A DNA stretch of 64,000 nt, taken from the NCBI GenBank assembly GCA_033391075.1, contig JAWPMV010000001.1:6572001-6636000 (forward strand), read 5' to 3'. Shown here in pieces: positions 42,208 through 50,871 of the stretch. Every line of letters begins with the position of its first letter. Within the stretch, counting starts at the first letter, position 1. The notes under the pieces are model-generated. The model saw only the letters and a program-made list of their open reading frames with translations, was not told where the DNA came from and made no database searches. Made by a program: the position numbers and the translations under genes. The stretch comes from Bacteroidia bacterium. Its GTDB lineage: Bacteria > Bacteroidota > Bacteroidia > J057.

Positions 42208-43311
42208 ATGAGCAATTCTCACGAAAAAAGAAGGTCCTTCCTCAAAAAACTGGGCATCGGAACAGCCGGGATATTGACGGCTTCGGCAGCTTTCTCTCAT
42301 ATCATCATACCCAAAAGAAAAGAAAAGCTGGGAGTAGCACTCGTAGGTCTGGGATATTACAGTCGCGATTTACTAGCACCAGCTCTACAACTTACCCAAG
42401 ATTGCGAATTGAAAGGCATCGTCACGGGAAGCCCTGAAAAGGTGCCCCAATGGCAAAAACGCTATGGAATCGAAGACAAGAATGTTTACAATTACGAGAA
42501 TATGGATCGCATAGCTGATAATCCAGATATAGATGTGATTTATATTGTCCTCCCTACAGGTTTACACGCAAAATACGCAGTCAAAGCCGCCGATACCGGT
42601 AAACATGTCTGGTGTGAAAAACCCATGGCCCGTACTGCCAAAGAATGTCAGCAGATCATTGACGCCTGCAAAAAGAATAAAGTCAAACTCAGCATAGGCT
42701 ACCGGATGCAACATGAACCCAATACACAGACTATTATTCGATTTGGGAAAGAGAAAACCTATGGAAATATAAAAAGCATTCGAGCTGAAGCCGGTTATTA
42801 TGATGGCCGTACTACACATTGGAAGCAAAACAAAGCACTCGGAGGAGGCGCAATGTACGACATGGGGGTTTATTCATTAAATGCGATCCGTTATGCAAGC
42901 GGAGAAGAACCTATAGCAGTTGTCAAAGCATCACACGAAAGCACTCGTCCGAAGGTATATACGGAAGTGGATGAAACCACTCTTTTTACCCTTGAATTTC
43001 CCAGTGGAATCATCGCAAATGGAAAGACAAGTTTTGGAATGAATATGAATGAACTTCGGGTAGATTGTGAGAAAGGATGGTATGAATTAAGTCCTTTTCA
43101 GGCTTATAGTGGAATCCGAGGAAGAAGTAGTGATGGGAAAGAACTCAATCAGCGCATCCCAAATCAACAAGCCAAACAAATGGATGAAGATGCGCGGGCA
43201 ATTAAAGAAAATACAGAGGTGATGGTTCCGGGAGAAGAGGGGATGAGAGATATCCGAATCGTAGAAGCTATTTATCAATCGGCCAAAACTGGAAAAAGAA
43301 TTGTCTTATAG
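42208..43311 (+). CDS. Gfo/Idh/MocA-family oxidoreductase with export signal
   Basis: A 367-residue protein. The chosen ATG gives MSNSHEKRRSFLKKLGIG, a twin-arginine-like signal followed by a hydrophobic stretch; an upstream TTG would lengthen the N-terminus. The Rossmann fold begins LGVALVGLGYYSRDLLAPAL near residue 45, and VWCEKPMARTAKEC near 130 carries the conserved EKP motif with the catalytic Lys. Gly-rich GGGAMYDMGVYSLNAIRY near 208 and the His-poor C-terminal sheet complete the Gfo/Idh/MocA fold. Tat-exported members act on sugars in the periplasm, usually with tightly bound NADP. The substrate is unknown. An intrinsic terminator follows. Confidence 0.88.
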   Translation: MSNSHEKRRSFLKKLGIGTAGILTASAAFSHIIIPKRKEKLGVALVGLGYYSRDLLAPALQLTQDCELKGIVTGSPEKVPQWQKRYGIEDKNVYNYENMDRIADNPDIDVIYIVLPTGLHAKYAVKAADTGKHVWCEKPMARTAKECQQIIDACKKNKVKLSIGYRMQHEPNTQTIIRFGKEKTYGNIKSIRAEAGYYDGRTTHWKQNKALGGGAMYDMGVYSLNAIRYASGEEPIAVVKASHESTRPKVYTEVDETTLFTLEFPSGIIANGKTSFGMNMNELRVDCEKGWYELSPFQAYSGIRGRSSDGKELNQRIPNQQAKQMDEDARAIKENTEVMVPGEEGMRDIRIVEAIYQSAKTGKRIVL

Positions 43312-43315
43312 AAGC

Positions 43316-43339
43316 AAAGCCTCCCAGTTGGGAGGCTTT
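43316..43339. terminator. Hairpin terminator between convergent genes
   Basis: AAAGCCTCCC / GGGAGGCTTT with an AGTT loop starts 4 bp after the oxidoreductase stop codon. The T-run is short (CTTTGGC), so it is weaker than the other hairpins, but it is placed to serve both convergent genes. Confidence 0.75.
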
Positions 43340-43363
43340 GGCATATGTATAATAGAAATTAAC

Positions 43364-43789
43364 TTAAGCTTTTGCTTTGGCCCTTTCTTTGGCTTCTCTT
43401 TCAATGATCATTTTATGCTCTTTATTTCCATAATATGCATAAGCGACTCCAAATGCCATTGAGATCACTACACCGATCCAGTTCATGTCATTGATGGCTC
43501 CATCGGTGATTGCCATAATCTGCAAAATGGATGCAATGATATTTCCTACAGCAAGCGAAAATAATCCCGCCCTTCTACCGTGAGAAACATGAGCATCTCG
43601 CATAAACCAGGTGAGTACAGCAAGGGATAAGAAGGTAGCTCCCATCATTCTGACAGTAAGCACCAATTGAGGACTTGCCTGAACCCCTTCTGCAAACATG
43701 GAAAGGGCATTTTTTGTCAGGAAAAGGTCCATAACCCCATATATCAACAGGATTACTGCATGTACCGTGAAGATGTTCTTGAGATTCAT
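43364..43789 (-). CDS. Small membrane protein of unknown function (4 TM)
   Basis: A 141-residue protein with four membrane segments: IFTVHAVILLIYGVMDLFL (about 6-24), VLTVRMMGATFLSLAVLTWF (about 43-62), AGLFSLAVGNIIASILQIMA (about 74-93) and WIGVVISMAFGVAYAYY (about 103-119). A charged tail (EHKMIIEREAKERAKAKA) would lie in the cytoplasm. No functional motif is recognised. The 260 bp upstream to the PfkB gene are AT-rich and show no other feature. Confidence 0.75.
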   Translation of the reverse strand: MNLKNIFTVHAVILLIYGVMDLFLTKNALSMFAEGVQASPQLVLTVRMMGATFLSLAVLTWFMRDAHVSHGRRAGLFSLAVGNIIASILQIMAITDGAINDMNWIGVVISMAFGVAYAYYGNKEHKMIIEREAKERAKAKA

Positions 43790-44049
43790 TAGTGAGTTAT
43801 TTAGTGAGTGTTAAAATAGATCAATTTATAGGCGAGTATATTTAATAAAATGAAAATATTCTGTCAAATCAAGTATTTAGCCCAAAAAAGCAGAGCTATC
43901 TAGCTGATTTACTTTGACTTAAGGGTCCTTAAAAGAGCATATTTAGCCTAAAGTTTAGCTAATCAAACATGCATTTTCAATAACTGATCGAGAATGAAGA
44001 ATTATTAGGAAGAATCTTCTAACTTGCGGGGAAATTTAACAAGCAATAT

Positions 44050-45000
44050 ATGAGTCTAGTAGTAGTCGGTTCTATGGCTTTTGACGCAATAGAAACCCCT
44101 TTTGGTAAAGTCGATAAGATCCTGGGGGGAGCCGGTATGTACATTGCCCTCTCTGCCTCTTATTTTTCTAAACCCGTCAATGCCATCTCCGTTGTAGGCT
44201 ATGATTTTCTGGAAGAAGACATGCAAATGATGCGCGATCATGGGATCAATCTCGATGGCGTTCAGATCAAGCAAGATGAAAAATCATTCTTCTGGTCCGG
44301 TAAATATCACAATGATATGAATTCACGGGATACCCTGGTTACAGAACTCAATGTACTGGGTAGTTTTGATCCTGCCGTTCCTGAATCCTACCATGATTGC
44401 AAATTCCTGATGCTAGGCAATCTTTCTCCAGATGTACAGAGACAGGTAATTGAAAGACTCCCTAACCGACCAGAACTAATTGTCATGGATACCATGAATT
44501 TCTGGATGGATATTGCCCTGGATAGTTTGAAAGAAACCCTGAAATTGATTGACGTGCTAGTCATCAATGATGAAGAAGCTCGTCAACTCTCAGGAGAATA
44601 CTCTCTCTTGAAAGCTTCACAGGTTATAATGAATATGGGTCCCAAATACCTGGTGATCAAAAAAGGAGAACATGGAGCCTTATTGTTCCATGGAACTTCC
44701 GTTTTTTCTGCACCTGGCTTACCGCTGGAAGAGGTATTCGACCCCACAGGAGCCGGAGATACCTTTGCAGGTGGATTTATCGGTCATTTGGTGAAATCAG
44801 ATAGTGCCTCCTTTGACAATATGAAGCAGGCTGTAATTTATGGAAGTGCCATGGCCAGTTTCTGTGTTGAAAAGTTTGGGCCGGAAAGACTGCTTAATCT
44901 CTCTCAGGAAGCCATCGATGCGCGTGTTCAGAAATTTGTAAATCTGGCTCATTTCAGCCTTCCTACCGAGATCAGCGATATTCTGGATCAAAGCGCATGA
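44050..45000 (+). CDS. PfkB-family carbohydrate/nucleoside kinase
   Basis: A 316-residue kinase. The N-terminal VVVGSMAFDAIETPFG and ILGGAGMYIALSASYF (about 24-40) are the PfkB signature-1 region, with the GG pair that recognises the substrate. PTGAGDTFAGGFIGHL (about 237-252) is signature 2, with catalytic Asp in GAGD. VIKKGEHGALLF near 203 is the ATP-binding strand. The subgroup (ribokinase, adenosine kinase, inosine kinase) cannot be fixed. Its stop codon overlaps the ispF start (ATGA), so the two are translationally coupled. The sequence TAACTTGC upstream is a weak -7 candidate. Confidence 0.9.
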   Translation: MSLVVVGSMAFDAIETPFGKVDKILGGAGMYIALSASYFSKPVNAISVVGYDFLEEDMQMMRDHGINLDGVQIKQDEKSFFWSGKYHNDMNSRDTLVTELNVLGSFDPAVPESYHDCKFLMLGNLSPDVQRQVIERLPNRPELIVMDTMNFWMDIALDSLKETLKLIDVLVINDEEARQLSGEYSLLKASQVIMNMGPKYLVIKKGEHGALLFHGTSVFSAPGLPLEEVFDPTGAGDTFAGGFIGHLVKSDSASFDNMKQAVIYGSAMASFCVEKFGPERLLNLSQEAIDARVQKFVNLAHFSLPTEISDILDQSA

Positions 45001-45494
45001 GTGCCTTACCCTTTCGCATAGGTTTCGGCTACGATACACACCAACTCGTTCCCGATAGAAAACTTATCCTGGGTGGAGTGGAAATACCACACCACCTGGG
45101 ACTTTTAGGACACTCAGATGCAGATGTCTTGCTTCATGCTATTTGTGATGCCATGCTCGGTGCCCTTAACCTTAGAGACATCGGTTTTCACTTTCCCGAT
45201 ACAGATCCTCGTTATAAAAATGCAGATAGTCGTATCTTCCTGGAAGATGCGAACAAATTGATAAGAGAAAAAGGATATGAGTTGGGGAATATTGACTGTA
45301 CCATTATAGCCGAAAAACCCAAGATCAATCCCCACATCCCTGCAATGCAAATGGTCATTGCGGATATACTCGGAGTAGATACAGACCGAATCTCCATCAA
45401 AGCAACTACCCACGAAAAGACAGATGCCACAGGCCGAGAAGAAAGCATGGTTGCCCATGCTGTGGCACTTTTGATGAAGCATAATACGATATAA
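44997..45494 (+). CDS. ispF: 2-C-methyl-D-erythritol 2,4-cyclodiphosphate synthase
   Basis: A 165-residue MEP-pathway enzyme, normal length. It cyclises CDP-methylerythritol phosphate to the 2,4-cyclodiphosphate. FGYDTHQL (residues 10-17) carries the zinc ligands Asp13 and His15, and HSDADVLLHAICDAMLGA (39-56) contains His47, the third zinc ligand. DIGFHFPDTDPRYKNADS near 62 is the substrate loop. The C-terminal KATTHEKTDATGREESMVAHAVALL contains the CDP-binding Thr-rich segment. dxs for the same pathway is encoded 13 kb away. Confidence 0.96.
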   Translation: MSALPFRIGFGYDTHQLVPDRKLILGGVEIPHHLGLLGHSDADVLLHAICDAMLGALNLRDIGFHFPDTDPRYKNADSRIFLEDANKLIREKGYELGNIDCTIIAEKPKINPHIPAMQMVIADILGVDTDRISIKATTHEKTDATGREESMVAHAVALLMKHNTI

Positions 45495-45582
45495 GTGGTT
45501 TTTCTGCTTCCCATGTCCTATTTTTAACAACCTTTCCCCTGGGCTTGTCGTCCTTAGGAAAGATTCATGAAAAGAGTCCTGA

Positions 45583-46203
45583 ATGTTTTCAAAATCGTAC
45601 ACCTGTCCTTCCTGCGGAGCACCTATCGAGCAAAAAAAGCCCGGGTCAAGGATGTTGGGGTGCACCTATTGCGGACAAACCAGCTTCGTCGAAGCAGATA
45701 GCCTGGATGCAGTTGGAGAGAAAGCTCCCCTGATTGACTACGGCTCTTCCTTTGAAATCGGAAAGATGGGAAAGTGGCAGGACAAAGAATTTATGGTTCT
45801 CGGCCGCCTGAGATTTAGCTATGAAGATGGCTTTTGGGATGAATGGTACCTCAATTGCTTTGATGACGGATCAGAACTTTGGGTACAGGAAGATGACGGT
45901 TCCTTTGTTATGTTTTACTACGAAGAGGAACTAAGCTATAGAATGGATTATGATGCGGTCCGCGTTGGCAGTAATGTCAAGTTCAATGAGAAGATCCATT
46001 CTGTATTTGTCACCTCCAAAAGCAAAGCTTCTCTACAAGGAGGTGAAGGCGAACTGCCTTTCCGGGTCGTTCCTGGGAGTCAGGCAGATTTCATCGATGG
46101 AGTTATGGAAGGTAAAGTGGTAAGTGCCGAATTTTTGCCTTCAGACAATATTGTTTATGTAGGACAGCCTGTGGATCTGGATGAATTAAAATTACGCAAC
46201 TAA
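45583..46203 (+). CDS. DUF4178 zinc-ribbon protein 1
   Basis: A 206-residue protein. An N-terminal zinc ribbon YTCPSCGAPIEQ ... LGCTYCGQTSF (two CxxC knuckles, about residues 7-35) is followed by a DUF4178 beta domain (about 55-150) with WYLNCFDDGSELWVQEDDGSFVMFYY. DUF4178 proteins have no established activity; in Bacteroidota they often sit beside membrane proteins and polyamine genes, but no polyamine gene is present here. The next gene starts 1 bp after its stop and encodes a related protein. Confidence 0.8.
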   Translation: MFSKSYTCPSCGAPIEQKKPGSRMLGCTYCGQTSFVEADSLDAVGEKAPLIDYGSSFEIGKMGKWQDKEFMVLGRLRFSYEDGFWDEWYLNCFDDGSELWVQEDDGSFVMFYYEEELSYRMDYDAVRVGSNVKFNEKIHSVFVTSKSKASLQGGEGELPFRVVPGSQADFIDGVMEGKVVSAEFLPSDNIVYVGQPVDLDELKLRN

Positions 46204-46204
46204 T

Positions 46205-47491
46205 ATGATCAAAACACAGAGTGAACTCGCTTCAGTCAAGCAGTTTGACTGTCAGAATTGCGGAAACGGCTTGCACGTTCACAATTCTCGTGCGCAATAT
46301 ATTTCCTGTCAATATTGTGGCTCTGTGTTAGATGCAGCATCTGAAACGCATCAGATCCTCCAAAAGCTGGATAAGCCGACCAAGCATAAACCTATGTCTT
46401 TCATCGAATTGGGGCAAATCGCCAATTTCTATGGAAGAAATTATCAGGTAATAGCTCGGAGCAGGTGGAGAAGCAAATACAATGAATACTGGTCAGAAGA
46501 AGGAGAGTCTGGATATAGTCGAGAGGTTTGGATTTACGATGAGTGGTTGCTGATAGATGAAAGAAAGACCTACTTTTATCTGATTGAAGATAAAGAAGGA
46601 TACTATATCTCTGAGGAGATCATTCCCCAGCATCCAACTTTACTACCCAATAATCTCCGCATGAAATTTTTTGACGATCAGCCCAACAGCATCGTCAGAG
46701 AATATGGAGATTCTGAGTTGATATACTTTGAAGGGGAAAGTAATTACCGGATCGCAAAAAACGAACAGAAGCGTTTTGCGATGTTTAAGCACCGTGGGAT
46801 CAATTTTGAGTCCGAATGGCGCATGCATCCTGAACATAAAGAGCAAATCAAGGAGATAGAATTTTTTAAAGAAACCCCTATCTCTCGTAGGAAATTGCTG
46901 GAATCTTTCCAACAAAACCAGGCCATTGAAGATCTTTACAAAAGAGAGGGACAATGGCGGTTTGTGGCGATCATGGGAAGTATCGTGAGTTTTCTCGCAC
47001 TCTTCTTTATGTTTGTCTCTATCGGAGAAGATGGAGATCAGATTTTCTACCAAAGTCTGGATACTCAACAGCTTGCGGAGGATACGGGATTTGAAAGTCA
47101 ACCCATTGAAATATCAGAAGCCGGGATTTTCAAGCTGGAATTAAATGCTTCGCAGATCACCCCTCAATCTGAATTTTTCATCTTTGCCTACATCCTCGAT
47201 AAGGATAGGCAAGCCATAAACCAAATACAGGAAACCTTTTATTACTATTCCGGCACAGATTCTGATGGATCATGGACGGAGTCCCGAACCAATACGGACA
47301 AAATCTTTAAACTCAAGGAACCAGGTACCTATTATCTTCAATTGTATAAAAATCGCGAGTCGGTTTTTTCTAATACGCTAGAAGTAAAAATGAACAAGGG
47401 TATCATATTGACACGTTATTTTGTACTTTTATTTATCGCCTTCCTGATATTTACCATCTATGCATTTGGTAAATCCAGAGGAGGATTCTGA
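46205..47491 (+). CDS. DUF4178 zinc-ribbon membrane protein 2
   Basis: A 428-residue protein with an N-terminal zinc ribbon (FDCQNCGNGLHVH ... ISCQYCGSVLD). A DUF4178 domain follows (about 60-190, with WIYDEWLLIDERKTYFYLIED). From about 255 there is a membrane helix (WRFVAIMGSIVSFLALFFMFVSI), then an extracytoplasmic beta domain (FKLELNASQITPQSEFFIFAYI) and a second helix near 405-420 (YFVLLFIAFLIFTIYAF). The zinc-ribbon part would face the cytoplasm and the beta domain the periplasm. It is probably translated with its neighbours. Function unknown. Confidence 0.8.
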   Translation: MIKTQSELASVKQFDCQNCGNGLHVHNSRAQYISCQYCGSVLDAASETHQILQKLDKPTKHKPMSFIELGQIANFYGRNYQVIARSRWRSKYNEYWSEEGESGYSREVWIYDEWLLIDERKTYFYLIEDKEGYYISEEIIPQHPTLLPNNLRMKFFDDQPNSIVREYGDSELIYFEGESNYRIAKNEQKRFAMFKHRGINFESEWRMHPEHKEQIKEIEFFKETPISRRKLLESFQQNQAIEDLYKREGQWRFVAIMGSIVSFLALFFMFVSIGEDGDQIFYQSLDTQQLAEDTGFESQPIEISEAGIFKLELNASQITPQSEFFIFAYILDKDRQAINQIQETFYYYSGTDSDGSWTESRTNTDKIFKLKEPGTYYLQLYKNRESVFSNTLEVKMNKGIILTRYFVLLFIAFLIFTIYAFGKSRGGF

Positions 47492-47503
47492 TCAGATCTC
47501 AAT

Positions 47504-47749
47504 ATGCGAACCATTTGGAGGCTTATTTTTGCTGTAATTTTTCTAGGCTTACTGGTCTATACCTACCGTGCGTCTGCTCAGGGCTGGGGCATGAAACTCG
47601 GCATGCAAGACTCTAATACCATGAGCGAGATTGAGAAGAACTGTCCCGATTACTATGTCAATCGAGATGGAGAATGTCTTCGGAGAACTTTTAGAAGTTA
47701 CTACCTCATCCGAGGCGTTCAGGGAGGAGGCCCCGGATCGGGAAAATAA
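47504..47749 (+). CDS. Small membrane/secreted protein (81 aa)
   Basis: An 81-residue protein that starts 12 bp after the DUF4178 gene. One hydrophobic segment (RLIFAVIFLGLLVYTYRASA) could be a signal peptide or an anchor. Two Cys (NCPDYY, GECLRR) 14 residues apart are likely a disulfide in the envelope, and the end is GPGSGK. No homologue is recognised. Its operon position suggests a role with the DUF4178 pair. Confidence 0.6.
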   Translation: MRTIWRLIFAVIFLGLLVYTYRASAQGWGMKLGMQDSNTMSEIEKNCPDYYVNRDGECLRRTFRSYYLIRGVQGGGPGSGK

Positions 47750-47777
47750 TAACGACCCAAAGTAAACCATCATTTTC

Positions 47778-48443
47778 ATGAGCAAGTGGATAGTTTCCTT
47801 TTGCCTTGTACTTATTAGTCTTTCTTCCTTTGCACAAACTCCCGGCTATGCGGGTAAGCATCATATTCTCCAAATTGACGGCTATCTCTTTCCTACAGCC
47901 AGTCGATTTATCCTTCAGGAAAAAAGCCTCGAATTGAATGTTCGCTCCGGTATCGGCAGTGAGCATGTACTGAATCGAAGACTTTCAGTCAAAATCCTCG
48001 GGGACCGTTTTTTCACCAATCAGGAATACGATTATAACAATCAGACAGGACGCTTCCGTATCCAGGGGTGGAAAGCAGGTATCGGCTTACGGGCTTATAC
48101 TTTTTTCAGGCGGGGGAATATTGCTCCTTTGGGCATATACATCCAACCGGCTTTGCATTATGTTCGCTTTCAAATGCAGGACCTGGACCGTCGTTTCTTT
48201 CCAAATGGTAGACGCTTTCTCGCTAATTATGCTGCGGCAGCCATATCTCTTGCATTGGGAAGCCAACGCATGATCGGCAATCGATTCTCCTATCATTTCG
48301 GCGTTCAAAGTGCCCTTCCTTTTTTCCTGTTTCCAGATAGATCTGTGCCTGAGTTTACCTATATCAAAGAGAGAGGCATTCGCAGACTTAGAGGATTTTT
48401 CGGTATAAATCTCCATGCAGGCCTGGGAATTTTGGTATTCTAA
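47778..48443 (+). CDS. Outer-membrane-like protein of unknown function
   Basis: A 221-residue protein with a signal peptide (MSKWIVSFCLVLISLSSFAQ). The mature protein is made of short alternating strands (LELNVRSGIGSEHVLNRRLSVKIL, AGIGLRAYTFFRR, IYIQPALHYVRFQM) and ends INLHAGLGILVF with a C-terminal Phe, the usual signal for assembly of outer-membrane beta barrels. It is 28 bp downstream of the small protein gene, so probably the last gene of the same operon. Function unknown. Confidence 0.75.
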   Translation: MSKWIVSFCLVLISLSSFAQTPGYAGKHHILQIDGYLFPTASRFILQEKSLELNVRSGIGSEHVLNRRLSVKILGDRFFTNQEYDYNNQTGRFRIQGWKAGIGLRAYTFFRRGNIAPLGIYIQPALHYVRFQMQDLDRRFFPNGRRFLANYAAAAISLALGSQRMIGNRFSYHFGVQSALPFFLFPDRSVPEFTYIKERGIRRLRGFFGINLHAGLGILVF

Positions 48444-48511
48444 ATGATAAACCCGTTTAATCGAAAATAGCTGATTGACTCTTATCTTGGGATAAGACCA
48501 ATTCTTTTCCT

Positions 48512-49360
48512 ATGAACCTTTCTCTTACCCACACGGACGGAGCCAAAAATGAGATCAGCCTATTCCCCGCGGAAAAGAAACAAGCTCCTTTAATCATTAT
48601 TTCTCCAGCCATGGGAGTGAGGGCTTCTTACTATGAAGTGCTTGCACAAGATTTCGCAAGTCAGGGCTTCAATGCTTGTACCGTCGATTATAGAGGCACC
48701 GGAAAATCCAGCCTTCGAGCCTCCCGAAAGGTGAATTTTGGCTATGAAGATCTGGTCAATGACCTCAAGGAGCTAGTCTCAAAACTAAGAGAAGAATTCC
48801 CCAATAATAAAATGGTTTTGCTGGGCCATAGTTTGGGTGGTCAAATTGGCGGTATTGCTTTAAGTCGATATCCGGATATGCTTGACGGTCTGGTGCTTAT
48901 TGCCTCTTGTATGGTGTATTGGAAAGGATGGGAAGAACAAGGAACCACACAAGTAAAGATGGCAGTCAACTTTTTTCCTTTGCTAGCAAAAATGATCGGT
49001 TATTTCCCGGGTAAACAAGTGGGCTTTGGAGGGAGAGAGGCACGAACTGTCATGAGGGATTGGGGAATAAATGGCACAAAAGGAATTTACCAGCCAAAGG
49101 GAAGCACCTTCGATTATGAGGAGGCCCTCAAAGCCTTTTCGACTCCTGTCTTAGCCATGTCTTTAGAGGGAGATAGCTTTGCTCCTCAAAATGCCGTAGG
49201 TCGGCTTGTGGCCAAATTGGGAGCTGAATCGCAAAACAAGAATCACCGACATATCAGTGCTCAGGAAGCCGGAATGAAAAAAATCACCCATTTCAATTGG
49301 GTGAAAGAGCCAGGCTTCTTTGTGAAGACAGTAGGGGAGTGGGTGGAAGATTTGGATTGA
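48512..49360 (+). CDS. Alpha/beta hydrolase (serine hydrolase)
   Basis: A 282-residue enzyme with an intact alpha/beta-hydrolase set: the oxyanion region IIISPAMGVRASYY (about 29-42), VDYRGTGKSS near 58-67, the nucleophile elbow GHSLGG near 108-113, a candidate acid in LEGDSFAP near 222 and His in ITHFNWVKEPG near 265. It is probably cytoplasmic because no signal peptide is present. The Ser elbow contrasts with the Cys elbow of the related-fold protein in the sulfotransferase operon. Its substrate is unknown. Confidence 0.85.
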   Translation: MNLSLTHTDGAKNEISLFPAEKKQAPLIIISPAMGVRASYYEVLAQDFASQGFNACTVDYRGTGKSSLRASRKVNFGYEDLVNDLKELVSKLREEFPNNKMVLLGHSLGGQIGGIALSRYPDMLDGLVLIASCMVYWKGWEEQGTTQVKMAVNFFPLLAKMIGYFPGKQVGFGGREARTVMRDWGINGTKGIYQPKGSTFDYEEALKAFSTPVLAMSLEGDSFAPQNAVGRLVAKLGAESQNKNHRHISAQEAGMKKITHFNWVKEPGFFVKTVGEWVEDLD

Positions 49361-49368
49361 AGCACAGC

Positions 49369-49481
49369 TGACACCCCGAGCTTGTCGAGGGGCCTGAAAC
49401 CCTTTTCCTGGCCATCGCCAAAATTCCGATTGATTATTGTTGGCTAGTAATTTAGGTCCCTCCGCTGCGGTCGGGATGACA
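49369..49481. repeat. Diverged dispersed repeat with internal hairpin
   Basis: It begins TGACACCCCGAGCTTGTCGA, where CCCCGA can pair with TCGAGGGG across a GCTTG loop, and ends CGGTCGGGATGACA, related to the ends of the IS110 target repeats. The left end reads ACACCCCG rather than CATCCCGG. It lies in the roughly 300-bp gap before IS110 copy 2. A shorter variant (GACACACTGAGCTTGCG) follows near 49506. No gene is present in this gap. Confidence 0.65.
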
Positions 49482-49580
49482 GGGCTGTTTGAGCAGAACC
49501 AAAGGGACACACTGAGCTTGCGAAGTGCCTAAGCCCTATCAAATTCCTTTTCCAAATCCAGATAAAAAACAGAAAACTTC

Positions 49581-49668
49581 TGTCATCCCTGAATCTACAA
49601 GATATCCGGGATCTCTAGCTAAAACAGAGTGGGCAAGAGATCCTGGCTCTTACATTAAGGCCGGGATG
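49581..49668. repeat. Dispersed host repeat, unit B (left part, split by IS110)
   Basis: It starts TGTCATCCCTGAATCTAC and runs to CCGGGATG, where IS110 copy 2 begins; the last bases (ACA) lie beyond the element at 50877. Internal segments GATATCCGGGA, CTCTAGC and GAGATCCTGGCTCTT match unit A. The left end has CATCCCTG, a mismatch to the bridge-RNA guide, whereas the right end, read on the minus strand, was a perfect TGTCATCCCGG and received the element. Confidence 0.8.
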
Positions 49669-49682
49669 TACTGTAGTAAAAG

Positions 49683-50648
49683 TCAAATAAAATTGGGATT
49701 AAATTGAGTTCTATTTTTAGCTACAGCAAAAGCCTGCCTTAAGAGTTTATGAGCAACGGCGACTCTAATGACTTTATGATGTTTACCCTTTTGTTTCATA
49801 TTTTCTACCATAGATTGACAAAGAGGATTTACTTTCATCGTGGAAAAGGCTCCCATATAGAGATACTTTCTTGCCAAGGCCTGCCCCATTTTTACGATCC
49901 TCTCTTTTCCCTTTACAGAGCTTCCCGATGTGAAAATACGAGGACATAATCCCAAATAAGCGACCAATTGTTTGGCAGACTCAAATCGGCTAAAGTCATG
50001 GGTAATACAGATCAACAAACAAGCGGTCTTAGGTCCTATACCTGGGATGCTCATAAGCGACTGATAGCTTTGTGAACAATGCTCTTTACTAAGGCTGAGC
50101 ATCTGTTGCTCCAGCCGCTTGATCGAAGCTTGTAGTTGTTCAATCAGATAAAGCTGCTGACTTCTTACCAAAGGATCCACTATGGGAACTTGATCCATAG
50201 CCTCGAACTGATTACGAAGCATCTGGAGCTGTTTTTGAAATAGGTTAATGCTAGTCAAAAACTGCTGTAAGCGGAGAAAAATAGCCGCTGGAGGCTGCCA
50301 GGGCTTAATAAAGCTTCGGTGATCCCGTCCATATTGAGCAATTAAGCGCGCGTCTTGCTGATCGGTCTTGGTTCGCCTTAATTGCATCTGACTGTAGCGG
50401 CGAATGACCAGGGGATTAACTACACTTAGTTTAATCCCATGCTGATGTAAACTAAAGGCCAGGGATAAATAATAGGGACCACTTGCTTCCATGACACAGA
50501 GATCTCCTTGAGAGAGGACTTCGATAAATTTACAATGGCCCGAAGCAGTATTGGAATAGCTTTTTACCCAGCTTTTCCCACTATCATTAAGACAGACTAC
50601 TTCAAAGCTTTTTTTGGCAATGTCGATTCCATATACGTTATTATCCAT
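49683..50648 (-). CDS. IS110-family transposase, copy 2
   Basis: A 321-residue recombinase with the same DEDD (VYGIDIAKKSFEV, RTKTDQQDARLIAQYG) and Tnp_20 (LMSIPGIGPKTACLLI, GLCPRIFTSGSSVKGKERI) domains as copy 1. It differs at three residues: Pro for Leu in IKPWQ, Phe for Leu in QFEAMD and Thr for Ala in FSTMK. At least three synonymous changes near the 3' end also separate the copies. None touches a recognised catalytic residue, so both copies may be functional. Confidence 0.95.
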   Translation of the reverse strand: MDNNVYGIDIAKKSFEVVCLNDSGKSWVKSYSNTASGHCKFIEVLSQGDLCVMEASGPYYLSLAFSLHQHGIKLSVVNPLVIRRYSQMQLRRTKTDQQDARLIAQYGRDHRSFIKPWQPPAAIFLRLQQFLTSINLFQKQLQMLRNQFEAMDQVPIVDPLVRSQQLYLIEQLQASIKRLEQQMLSLSKEHCSQSYQSLMSIPGIGPKTACLLICITHDFSRFESAKQLVAYLGLCPRIFTSGSSVKGKERIVKMGQALARKYLYMGAFSTMKVNPLCQSMVENMKQKGKHHKVIRVAVAHKLLRQAFAVAKNRTQFNPNFI

Positions 50649-50666
50649 AATCCTATATTTGAGCAG

Positions 50667-50871
50667 CTCTGATTCGAACTTATCAATCCTACATTCTGGC
50701 TCTTAGCCTACTGTACTGTTCTAGTTTTGAATCAGAGGGAGAGGGAAACCAACATCCCGGACGGTTTTTTAAACCAATGACACTTAACGGATTTATCTCC
50801 TCTCCTTTTGCTGCTTATTCAAATACCACAAACTAAGAATTCTTTTCTTCCCTAGCTCTTAGGCAAGTATA
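50667..50871 (-). ncRNA. IS110 bridge RNA, copy 2
   Basis: All four guides are identical to copy 1: UGUCAU (50777-50782), CCGGGAUG (50753-50760), ACAGUACA and UGUAGGAU. One stem base differs: GGAGAGGG becomes GGAGAGGA, shortening the target-loop stem to 7 bp. A second change, CTCTGATCC to CTCTGATTC, lengthens the donor-loop stem to 9 bp (CTCTGATTC / GAATCAGAG). The structure is otherwise the same. Confidence 0.83.
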
